Below are positions 57,103-64,000 of a DNA stretch of 64,000 nucleotides, piece after piece. How positions within the stretch are numbered: the first letter of the stretch is position 1; each line of letters opens with the position of its first letter. The translations under genes were made by a program, and so were the position numbers. The notes under the pieces are model-generated. The model worked only from the letters and a program-made list of their open reading frames with translations. It was not told the DNA's origin and searched no databases. Source of the DNA: Pasteurellaceae bacterium Pebbles2 (GTDB lineage: Bacteria > Pseudomonadota > Gammaproteobacteria > Enterobacterales > Pasteurellaceae); assembly GCA_023101505.1 (NCBI GenBank), contig LVZA01000001.1:806001-870000 (forward strand). The letters run 5' to 3'.

Positions 57103-58565
57103 CAAGTTTTCCAAAAGGTTGGACTAAATAAAATAAGTAATGAGAAAATTTCCAAACGCCCTGCAATCATTGCAAACGATAAAATATATTTTGCACTATC
57201 AGAGGCTTCGATAAAACCGTGGCTTGCCGAGCCAATACCTGGGCCGACGTTTGTTAAAGTCGCAAACACCGCAGCCATTGCATCAAGCGTTTCCATTCCT
57301 GACAAAATGACGGCAAAAACGCATAGCCAATAGGTCAAAAAGAAAGCAATTAAAAATGCCCAAATGCTTTCAATCACTCGGGGAGAAACCAAATTATCGC
57401 CCAGTTTAATCGGCACGACTAAATTAGGGTGAACCAAAAACTTCAGTTCTCGCTTAAATTGCAACCACATTATCAACACACGGATCATTTTTAAGCCACC
57501 TGAAGTCGAGCCAGCACAGCCACCTAAAATAGCGGAAAAAACCAATAACATTGCTAAAAATGAGGGAAGTTGGTTGAAATCAAATAAGGTGTAACCCGCA
57601 GTCATCGACATTGAGCTAATTTGCACTGCGCCTTGTGAAAAAGCGTCCCACGCCGATAAATCTTGGTAAGAAAAATACAATCCGCCACTCATTAATGCAA
57701 TAAACACCACTTGCACCAAACAGAAAAATCGAAATTCAGGGTCAGCACTATAACTTTTCCAAATTGATTGATATTTTCGATTCGTCAACGCACGAACGTG
57801 CAAACCGAAGTTACAGCCAGTGAATAGCATAAAAAAAGCGGTGATTAAATAAATGGCTGAATTTTGGAAATAGCCCAAACTCGCATCGTGTGTGGATAAG
57901 CCGCCATTAGAAATTGTGGAAAAACTATGCGAAAGCGCATCAAAAAAACTCATTCCAGCAGCCCAATAAGCTAGCGTACAAATCACGGTTAAACCTGCGT
58001 AAATCAACCAAAGCAACTTCGCCATTTCACCAATTCGTGGCAACATTTTTTGATCTTTGAGTGGGCTTGCAGACTCGGCTCGATAAAGCTGACCACCACC
58101 AATTCCAAGCAATGGCGTAACCGCCACCACCAAAACGATCAACCCCAAACCGCCAATCCATTGCAAAAATTGACGATAAAATAAAATGGATTTTGGTAAA
58201 TTATCCAAGCCCGTAATCGCTGATGCACCCGTTGTTGTTACTGCCGAAATCGCCTCAAATAACGCCTGTGCAAAGCCGATATGTAATTCATCAAACAGTA
58301 AAAAAGGAATGACCGACAACAAGCTCAGCAACACCCAAAAAACGACAACGATTAAAAAGCCCTCTCTCGCACGCAATTCTTGTTTATGCAAATGGCAACT
58401 ACGCCACAATGCCGCACCACACAACAGGCTACAAAAAAAGGTTTCGATAAAAGCCTTACCACCACCATCGCCGTAAATTAACGCCACCAAAGCAGGTGCT
58501 AACATCGACAACGAGAAACACATAATCAAAATGCCGACAATTCGGATAATTGCTAAAATATGCAC
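57102..58565 (-). CDS. trkH: Trk potassium uptake protein TrkH
   Basis: 487 residues from GTG at 58563-58565 (reads [18 protein letters not shown]), the start that matches E. coli TrkH and lies 10 bases after the yigZ stop. The longer frame from 58619 overlaps yigZ and is unlikely. It has four M1-P-M2-type repeats with selectivity loops around [32 protein letters not shown] and [10 protein letters not shown]. It needs TrkA, which is not in the window. Confidence 0.93.
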   Translation of the reverse strand: MHILAIIRIVGILIMCFSLSMLAPALVALIYGDGGGKAFIETFFCSLLCGAALWRSCHLHKQELRAREGFLIVVVFWVLLSLLSVIPFLLFDELHIGFAQALFEAISAVTTTGASAITGLDNLPKSILFYRQFLQWIGGLGLIVLVVAVTPLLGIGGGQLYRAESASPLKDQKMLPRIGEMAKLLWLIYAGLTVICTLAYWAAGMSFFDALSHSFSTISNGGLSTHDASLGYFQNSAIYLITAFFMLFTGCNFGLHVRALTNRKYQSIWKSYSADPEFRFFCLVQVVFIALMSGGLYFSYQDLSAWDAFSQGAVQISSMSMTAGYTLFDFNQLPSFLAMLLVFSAILGGCAGSTSGGLKMIRVLIMWLQFKRELKFLVHPNLVVPIKLGDNLVSPRVIESIWAFLIAFFLTYWLCVFAVILSGMETLDAMAAVFATLTNVGPGIGSASHGFIEASDSAKYILSFAMIAGRLEIFSLLILFSPTFWKT

Positions 58566-58575
58566 AATTTCTACT

Positions 58576-59184
58576 CTATTCCATCGCCGACAAATGCAAC
58601 TGCCCTGCCGAACGTTCAACTAATTCTTGCTCAAATAACGCTAGTTTATCATCACTCACGCCTAACACCAACGTTACTTCTGCTTGAAAATCTTGCCCTT
58701 GAATAAGCACATCGTGCTTCTCACACAATAACTGCACCCACTTCACTTGAGCATAATCACAACGCAACTGATAAAAATTTCGCTCAATTTTCACCGCAGT
58801 TTCCAACAATTTCAATGCTTGCTGAACACCGCCGCCATACGCTCGCACCAATCCGCCTGTGCCAAGCAACACGCCACCGTAATAACGCACCACCACAGCA
58901 GCAATTTCACCCACTTGGCTGCCTTGTAAGGCACTTAACATCGGCTTGCCAGCCGTCCCCGCAGGCTCACCATCATCAGAAAAACCCAGCGCCTGCGAAT
59001 TATTCGGTTGTGCCGCCACTGTCGCCCAACAATGATGTCGAGCATCAGGGTGCAACGCCTTGATTTCCAACCAAAAATCCCGAGCTTGAGTTAATCCATC
59101 AACGTGGCATAAATAAGTGATAAAACGGCTTTTCTTAATTTCTTCTTCAAAAATCACCGCACTTTTCGGCACCAAATATTGCAT
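58576..59184 (-). CDS. yigZ: IMPACT / YigZ family protein
   Basis: A 202-residue protein with an N-terminal UPF0029 domain ([14 protein letters not shown], then [29 protein letters not shown] and [21 protein letters not shown]) and a smaller C-terminal ferredoxin-like domain. The biochemical role is uncertain; eukaryotic IMPACT affects translation control. It heads yigZ-trkH-hemG. Confidence 0.92.
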   Translation of the reverse strand: MQYLVPKSAVIFEEEIKKSRFITYLCHVDGLTQARDFWLEIKALHPDARHHCWATVAAQPNNSQALGFSDDGEPAGTAGKPMLSALQGSQVGEIAAVVVRYYGGVLLGTGGLVRAYGGGVQQALKLLETAVKIERNFYQLRCDYAQVKWVQLLCEKHDVLIQGQDFQAEVTLVLGVSDDKLALFEQELVERSAGQLHLSAME

Positions 59185-59265
59185 AAAAATCTCTTAATTT
59201 TTGACCGCACTTTCTTTGCACGCTATCATACGCCACAATTCAATTATTTTAAACGAAATCTAACA

Positions 59266-59502
59266 ATGACTGACATTCTCACAAACCACACTCTCGACGC
59301 ACAAGGGCTACGCTGCCCCGAACCCGTAATGCTCGTCCGTAAACAAATCCGCCATATGCAAAGTGGCGAAATTCTGTTAATCATCGCAGACGACCCCGCC
59401 ACCACCCGAGATATCCCAAGTTTCTGCCAATTTATGGAACACCATCTTCTCCATAGTGAAACAGAAAACTTACCATATCGGTATTGGGTGAGGAAGGGGT
59501 GA
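59266..59502 (+). CDS. TusA-family sulfur carrier protein
   Basis: 78 residues from ATG at 59266 ([20 protein letters not shown]). An upstream in-frame ATG at 59179 adds 29 unlike residues. The conserved cysteine is in the CPEP motif (residue about 17) after LDAQGLR. It relays sulfur as a persulfide, probably for tRNA thiolation or cofactor synthesis. Divergent from yigZ. It marks the last gene before the foreign-looking block. Confidence 0.9.
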   Translation: MTDILTNHTLDAQGLRCPEPVMLVRKQIRHMQSGEILLIIADDPATTRDIPSFCQFMEHHLLHSETENLPYRYWVRKG

Positions 59503-59509
59503 ATAAAAA

Positions 59510-59530
59510 TAGCTAGTCATTGACTAGCTA
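59510..59530 (+). terminator. Hairpin after the tusA-like gene
   Basis: TAGCTAGTCA (59510-59519) and TGACTAGCTA (59521-59530) are exact complements, only eight bases after the stop, then an A/T-rich tail. Confidence 0.7.
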
Positions 59531-59606
59531 TAAAATTTATTTAGTAACTTAAAAACATAATTTACGTTCAGACGAAAATACTGCCACAGATTTAACCCTT
59601 AATATA

Positions 59607-59634
59607 ATAGTCTAATCTTCTCAAATTAGACTAT
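59607..59634 (-). terminator. Terminator of the polyol-type operon
   Basis: ATAGTCTAAT (59607-59616) pairs with ATTAGACTAT (59625-59634), eight-base loop, 15 bases beyond the EIICB stop. Confidence 0.75.
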
Positions 59635-59648
59635 CATCTACTACTTTA

Positions 59649-61073
59649 TCAATACTTTCTTTTAACTATTTCTTCTAATAAGTTTTCAATAACTGGATCA
59701 TTTAAATAATTACTTAATGTTACAACCCTTATATTAGGATGTGTTGCTATTGTTCGCTCGAAAAGGCTACTATGGACAACAATAACTTCACTATCTGCAG
59801 GAACATCCTCAATACGATAGTTTTTAACTTCAATATCGGTAATGCCCAGTTTTTGTAGTTTGGTCTTGAATCTTGTCGCACCCATTGCACTACTCCCCAT
59901 GCCAGCATCACAGGCAAAAGAAATTTTATGAAAAGCACCTTGGACATTTCCTTCCATACTTTCTTTCAAAATATGTTTACCCTGCGCCTTCATATCTTTT
60001 GATTTATCAACAGCTTCTTCAAAATCTTTCTGTGATGGCGATTTATCCATTTTTAAAATCACAGATGTAACTAAGAATGAAACCAATGTAGCTACCAGAA
60101 CTCCGGATATAATACCAATAAAATTGCCTTTTGGTGTCAATGCAAGATAAGCAAAAATAGATCCCGGACTTGGTCCCGCCACTAATCCTGCATCAAATAA
60201 TTGAAAGGTTGTAATACCTGCCATACCGCCTAAAATCATTGCAACAATTGTCAATGGTTTCATTAGTACATACGGGAAATACATTTCGTGGATCCCACCG
60301 AAGAAATGAATGATAATTGCTCCCGGTGCGGTTTTCTTCGCTGTTGTTTGTCCAAAAAATGTATAAGCCAGTAGCAGTCCCAGACCTGGTCCTGGATTAG
60401 ACGCTACCATAAAATAAATTGATTTACCTGCATCCAATGTTTGCTGCATACCTAATGGATAATAGATCCCTTGGTCTATCACGTTGTTCAGGAATAATAC
60501 TTTTGCTGGTTCGTTAATAAGTGACAATATTGGCAAAAATCCACTAGATACCAAGGCTTCGACCGCAGCAGTAACGCTCTTATTCAATACCTGAATAACT
60601 GGACCAATGACAAAATAAGCGATAATGATCAAGAAAAACCCTATAATACCGATCGAAAAATTATTCACCACCATTTCGAAGCCTGCAGGAATTTTATTTT
60701 CTAAAAAGCGATCAGATTTTTTCATTATCCAACCACCTAGAGGACCGACAATCATTGCCCCTAAAAACATCGGAATGTCCGATCCAACAATGACACCCAT
60801 GGTACCGATCACACCGAGAACAGCCCCGCGTTTACCACCAACCATGTCTCCGCCAGTATAAGCAAGTAATAACGGCAACAAATAAGTAATTGTCGGTCCA
60901 ACTAATTTACTGAGTGTTTCATTCGGCATCCATCCCGTAGGAATAAATAATGCAGTTACAATCCCCCAGGTTATAAATGCACCTATGTTAGGTAATACCA
61001 TATTAGTTAGAAAGCCACCAAATGCTTGTACTCTGGCTCGATGTGAAACTTGAGTTTTATTTAGCGATATCAT
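59649..61073 (-). CDS. Mannitol-family PTS permease EIICB (no IIA domain)
   Basis: 474 residues, clearly related to MtlA at 22468-24354 but ending after IIB. The membrane part (about 1-345) keeps HFFGGIHEMYFPYVLM, and IIB keeps the phospho-cysteine in CDAGMGSSAMGATRF (about 385). The IIA domain with its phospho-histidine is absent and no separate IIA gene is visible here, so phosphate must come from another IIA, perhaps that of MtlA. It is the last gene of a four-gene operon. Substrate is probably a polyol related to mannitol. Codon use is more A/T-rich than in mtlA. Confidence 0.88.
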   Translation of the reverse strand: MISLNKTQVSHRARVQAFGGFLTNMVLPNIGAFITWGIVTALFIPTGWMPNETLSKLVGPTITYLLPLLLAYTGGDMVGGKRGAVLGVIGTMGVIVGSDIPMFLGAMIVGPLGGWIMKKSDRFLENKIPAGFEMVVNNFSIGIIGFFLIIIAYFVIGPVIQVLNKSVTAAVEALVSSGFLPILSLINEPAKVLFLNNVIDQGIYYPLGMQQTLDAGKSIYFMVASNPGPGLGLLLAYTFFGQTTAKKTAPGAIIIHFFGGIHEMYFPYVLMKPLTIVAMILGGMAGITTFQLFDAGLVAGPSPGSIFAYLALTPKGNFIGIISGVLVATLVSFLVTSVILKMDKSPSQKDFEEAVDKSKDMKAQGKHILKESMEGNVQGAFHKISFACDAGMGSSAMGATRFKTKLQKLGITDIEVKNYRIEDVPADSEVIVVHSSLFERTIATHPNIRVVTLSNYLNDPVIENLLEEIVKRKY

Positions 61074-61127
61074 GCTGAAATCTCCTAAGTTAGTAATAAA
61101 TCTAAACGTTTTTAAGATGTTATATCT

Positions 61128-62291
61128 TTATTTAAAAATGAATTGCCGATCATTTTTTATTTCTTGATACACTTTAGAAATTCGATGGATTAATTCTTCA
61201 GGTAAGTTGGAAATTTTTTTGATTGTATTTTCTATCCCTATCTTAGAAATATTTTCTTGCAATTTAATTGACTCTAAGTCATTACAATTATTATATAAAT
61301 ATGCTGAAGTAATAATTTTTATCCCAGCATCAATTTTGAAACCTAGTTTATATAAATTTAATACTGGAGAAACAAGTCTATCAAGCTCATTTAATTTACG
61401 TATTGGATCTCTGCCGACCCTCTCGACGGGATCCGATAAAATCGGATTAGCGTGGCGTTTTATAGTTTTATCAATAAATGTCTCCAGTTCATTTTTATGC
61501 ATTTCATATTTAGCAATAAAATAAGCACAGTTTTCCTCTAAAAATTCATGAACCAAGGAATTGATACGGGAATCGGAAATAGCTTCCTGAACGGTTTTAT
61601 ATCCGAATAATGCCCCAACATAAGCGAAAGCCGCATGTTCCGCATTGACAATAAATAATTTTCTTTCAATATAAGGTGTGAGATCGCTTACCAATTTAAC
61701 ATTTTCTAATTGATACGGCGTATCGGGAGCCAATTCGGATGCATTAATAACCCATTCGAAATAAGGTTCCACCAATGCTATAATTTCATCGTTAACAACC
61801 TTTGTTAAGGACTGACGGTCTATGGAAGTATTTACAAAAAAAGCAATTTTATTGATTTCCGCCCATTCCGTTTCGATAGATATATTTTGAATTTCTTTCT
61901 TCAGTAAATTACCTGCATTTATTGCATTTTCATTAACCAATATATTTATTTTTTTATTACACTTACTTCTTTTTAATAATCCTCTTTTAATTACAGATGC
62001 AATATGCTTTAAATTATTCACCCCTACCGATGTAGTAATTAAATCCGTTTCGGATAATGTATTTTCCAAATTGTCTCTTTCCATAACAATATTTATTGCT
62101 TTCGAATTTCCAATAAAAAACCGACTGCCATGATCATCAAGATATTCAATATAATAACCATTATTTTTATTAATTTGCTCAATAATTGACTGATTAGCAT
62201 CGACAAATGTAATATCAAAATGACTGTTCTGTAGAATTTGGCCGATAAACCCTCTACCGATATTCCCTGCACCAAAATGAATCGCTTTCAT
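61128..62291 (-). CDS. MtlD-like polyol-phosphate dehydrogenase (diverged paralog)
   Basis: 387 residues with the MtlD Rossmann start [20 protein letters not shown] and the C-terminal block ANPILSDPVERVGRDPIRKL. The catalytic K-x4-N-x2-H pattern remains (ERKLFIVNAEHA), but the two residues between N and H are A-E instead of T-G as in the true MtlD here, and the following stretch (FAYVGALFGYKTV) differs as well. It should oxidise a polyol phosphate to a ketose phosphate with NAD. The active-site changes suggest a substrate other than mannitol-1-P. It is 54 bases upstream of the EIICB gene. Confidence 0.82.
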   Translation of the reverse strand: MKAIHFGAGNIGRGFIGQILQNSHFDITFVDANQSIIEQINKNNGYYIEYLDDHGSRFFIGNSKAINIVMERDNLENTLSETDLITTSVGVNNLKHIASVIKRGLLKRSKCNKKINILVNENAINAGNLLKKEIQNISIETEWAEINKIAFFVNTSIDRQSLTKVVNDEIIALVEPYFEWVINASELAPDTPYQLENVKLVSDLTPYIERKLFIVNAEHAAFAYVGALFGYKTVQEAISDSRINSLVHEFLEENCAYFIAKYEMHKNELETFIDKTIKRHANPILSDPVERVGRDPIRKLNELDRLVSPVLNLYKLGFKIDAGIKIITSAYLYNNCNDLESIKLQENISKIGIENTIKKISNLPEELIHRISKVYQEIKNDRQFIFK

Positions 62292-62303
62292 ATCATCTAC
62301 CTA

Positions 62304-62861
62304 TTATTCCAAATTAGCATGATAGTGCCATAAACTGTGTATATCCAGATTGGCTTCTTCAATAAAAGCAAGTGCAACGGTATCACCCAGTAACAGCAAG
62401 GATTGTTCAAACAAACTAGTCATCGGCTGAACCGATTTGATTTCTCCCGCTAAATTCAATTTGGTTTGTACCGGTATCCGTACAAATATATTTGCATATT
62501 CTTTCATTGAACTTTGCGGATTAGAGCCGATATGGGCAATACGGGCATTAAAAAATCTGGCTTTTTTGGCAATTGCAAGAGGAAAAGCACTTTCACCGCT
62601 TCCAGAACCGACAATCAACAGATCTTTATCGGTAATTGCCGGTTCGGTAATTTGCCCAACGACTACAGTATCAATGCCGATATGTGCCAATCGTTTAGCA
62701 ATAGCTTGTAAAGATAGCAGAACCCTGCCGACTCCAACAAAGAAAACCCTATTGGCTTTTTTAATCTCCCACATTAATAACTCGATATCCTGATCAGATA
62801 TGTTAGTCAACGTTTCATTCAATTCTTTGAGAATATTTTGTTTGGTTTCGATCAGATTCAT
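62304..62861 (-). CDS. SIS-domain protein, 6-phospho-3-hexuloisomerase-like
   Basis: 185 residues, one SIS domain filling the whole protein. PHI-family features: VGVGRVLLSLQAIAKRLAHIG (about 37-57), VGSGSGES (about 79), VQPMTSLFEQSLLLLGDTVA, and the ending HANLE. The first SIS loop has Val where PHI enzymes usually have Ser (GRV versus GRS). PHI interconverts hex-3-ulose-6-P and fructose-6-P and normally partners a hexulose-phosphate synthase; here it sits beside an RPE-type enzyme instead. It is 12 bases after mtlD-like. Another aldose/ketose-phosphate isomerisation is possible. Confidence 0.8.
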   Translation of the reverse strand: MNLIETKQNILKELNETLTNISDQDIELLMWEIKKANRVFFVGVGRVLLSLQAIAKRLAHIGIDTVVVGQITEPAITDKDLLIVGSGSGESAFPLAIAKKARFFNARIAHIGSNPQSSMKEYANIFVRIPVQTKLNLAGEIKSVQPMTSLFEQSLLLLGDTVALAFIEEANLDIHSLWHYHANLE

Positions 62862-62865
62862 ATAT

Positions 62866-63555
62866 CTACTCCATTCCTAATTTAATTGCATTGAATACAG
62901 ATTGTTTATTTTCCATAAGAGATTTTCCTTTAACAAACAAACTAGTACTGCCTAGCACCAAATTATCTGCCCCAGCTTTAACTAATCCGCTTATTGTATC
63001 TAACGATACCCTGCCATCTACCTGAATCGACGTTATTAAGTTCCGGTTATCAATTAGCTGTCTCAAATCAGATACTTTTCTTGATGCATATGGAACTTGT
63101 TTTTCATTTTTATTGGTTGCAAATCCCGGGTTAATCAGCATCAGGCAAACCATATCCAGTTCGTCTAAAAAATACTCCAGCTGCGTTAACGGCGTAGCAG
63201 GATTTAATGCAACCGCAGCCTTAACACCTTCATTTTTAATTAATCTGATTAAACGGTCTATATGTAATGTAGTTTCAGCATGGAAAGTAATTGATTGAAC
63301 CCCTATGTTTAACATTTCAGCAATGAAATATTCATTATTTACAGACATAATATGAACATCAAACTTCATATCTGTAACCTCACGCATACGTTTGATCGTC
63401 TCAATCCCTAAAGGCATGCTAGGACTAAAACTACCGTCAATAACATCAATATGCAGGATATCGAGCCCATTCTCCGCTAATTGAGCAATGCTTCTCTCAA
63501 GATTGACCAAATCCGCACACATGATTGATGGTGATAGTGTAATAACTCTATGCAT
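62866..63555 (-). CDS. Ribulose-phosphate/allulose-6-phosphate 3-epimerase family
   Basis: A 229-residue TIM barrel of the RPE/AlsE family. Metal and catalytic positions are kept: HIDVIDGSFSPSMPLG (about 35-50), FDVHIM (about 68), and VDGRVSLDTI (about 182). The NPGF motif occurs as LMLINPGFATNKNEK, where typical RPE has NPGFGGQ, so the phosphate or substrate loop is altered. AlsE-like activity (allulose-6-P to fructose-6-P) or ribulose-5-P/xylulose-5-P epimerisation are the candidates. It is the first gene of the operon, four bases before the SIS gene. Confidence 0.82.
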   Translation of the reverse strand: MHRVITLSPSIMCADLVNLERSIAQLAENGLDILHIDVIDGSFSPSMPLGIETIKRMREVTDMKFDVHIMSVNNEYFIAEMLNIGVQSITFHAETTLHIDRLIRLIKNEGVKAAVALNPATPLTQLEYFLDELDMVCLMLINPGFATNKNEKQVPYASRKVSDLRQLIDNRNLITSIQVDGRVSLDTISGLVKAGADNLVLGSTSLFVKGKSLMENKQSVFNAIKLGME

Positions 63556-63728
63556 AGTAATCTCCTTAAATTAAGCAAGGTTTACTCTAACAACAAAAAA
63601 CGCATAAGTAAATACAAAAATGCATAAATAATGCACTTTTTTGCAGTATTTTGCATTAAAATGAAATATGAATTACAAACCAATTGCAAAAAAACGCATC
63701 TATGGAATAATTGAACCAGAGGTAAATA
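63556..63728. promoter_or_regulatory. Divergent operator/promoter region of the polyol-type module
   Basis: 173 very A/T-rich bases between the epimerase and the DeoR-family gene. A palindrome TGCAT-N5-ATGCA lies at 63621-63635. Further TTGCAG/TTGCAT half sites follow at 63641-63656. AAAACGCAT occurs twice, near 63597 and 63688. These repeats are likely repressor sites. Confidence 0.65.
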
Positions 63729-64000
63729 ATGATGTTAAAAGAAGAAAGAAAACAAAAAATACTAGATATATTGCAGTTAGAAAGAAAAGTAATTGCGAGT
63801 GATCTAAGTCGGCTTTTTGATGTATCTGAAGATACCATCAGAAGAGATTTAAAAGAATTAGACACTCTTGGTCTAATAAAAAGAGTTCACAGCGGTGCAC
63901 TTTTATTAGGTCCACCAATAACAGATTTTTCATATCGACAAACGGTCTCTCCTGAAACAAAAATTAAAATAGCTAAAAAAGCACTCCCTTTTTTAAAAGA
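63729..64000 (+). CDS. DeoR/GlpR-family transcriptional regulator (5' part)
   Basis: About 90 codons before the window ends; the sensor domain is cut off. The N-terminal helix-turn-helix is the DeoR type: MLKEERKQKILDILQLERK, then VIASDLSRLFDVSEDTIRRD, LKELDTLGLIKRVHSGALLL. AGAGG (63718-63722) is the ribosome site; a second ATG follows the first at once. It is divergent from the epimerase-SIS-dehydrogenase-PTS operon and most likely represses it until a sugar phosphate binds. Confidence 0.9.
   Translation, partial: MMLKEERKQKILDILQLERKVIASDLSRLFDVSEDTIRRDLKELDTLGLIKRVHSGALLLGPPITDFSYRQTVSPETKIKIAKKALPFLK

Noticed and set aside
62304-62861. SIS protein as an arabinose-5-phosphate isomerase (KdsD-type)
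   Set aside because: It lacks the two CBS domains and has the PHI-type ending HANLE and normal PHI length.
62866-63555. Epimerase as a 3-hexulose-6-phosphate synthase
   Set aside because: The motifs HIDVIDG, NPGF and VDGRV are those of ribulose-phosphate 3-epimerase relatives, not of the synthase.

Overview
This window is a chromosomal segment of a Pasteurellaceae bacterium (gamma-Proteobacteria). The main evidence is the Haemophilus-type DNA uptake signal (AAGTGCGGT or its complement ACCGCACTT), which recurs many times both inside genes and as inverted pairs between genes. AT-rich codon use, the protein sequences and the gene orders agree with this. The species cannot be named from the sequence. 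A mannitol locus, a trimeric autotransporter and a TorYZ/MtsYZ pair fit genera such as Pasteurella, Aggregatibacter, Rodentibacter or Haemophilus.

Layout. 1-9.4 kb: nanE (sialic acid breakdown), a 929-base regulatory gap, a P2-type porin, a Na+/H+ antiporter, tex, and the divergent pair potD / PuuB-like oxidase. 9.3-12 kb: a long nested hairpin, a small tetranucleotide tract, and a trimeric autotransporter adhesin. 12-17.5 kb: greB, tatABC, hemB, and the rpsP-rimM-trmD-rplS operon. 17.8-24.7 kb: a secreted 5'-nucleotidase-like enzyme, yggU, yggT, and the mannitol genes mtlA-mtlD-mtlR behind three CRP-type palindromes. 24.7-32.6 kb: sdhE, rpoE-rseA-rseB-rseC (envelope stress), srmB, trmN6, mreBCD (cell shape). 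32.8-36.7 kb: torZ and torY, an anaerobic S/N-oxide reductase and its pentaheme cytochrome. 36.9-42 kb: uvrA and ssb, divergent around a LexA-type box, then a ModF-like double ABC ATPase. 42.1-50.7 kb: the ribosomal protein run rplN to rplQ with secY, rpmJ and rpoA. 50.9-56.5 kb: a complete rRNA operon (16S, tRNA-Glu, 23S, 5S) with two promoters and boxA sites. 56.6-59.5 kb: hemG, trkH, yigZ and tusA.

The last 4.4 kb (59.6-64 kb) looks different. It has no uptake signals, is visibly richer in A/T, and uses more ATA and AGA codons. It carries a divergent module: a mannitol-family PTS EIICB lacking its IIA domain, a second MtlD-like polyol-phosphate dehydrogenase with changed residues in its catalytic motif, a phospho-3-hexuloisomerase-type SIS protein, an RPE/AlsE-type epimerase, and the start of a DeoR-family regulator. 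I infer a horizontally acquired catabolic route for a polyol other than mannitol that feeds into ketose phosphates. It is the best candidate here for an undescribed system. Its true substrate is not visible from sequence.

How the parts work together: the sugar genes carry CRP-like sites, the tor genes carry FNR/CRP-like sites, the stress regulon begins with a sigma-E-like promoter, and uvrA/ssb carries a LexA-like box. All regulatory calls rest on motif matches read by eye.
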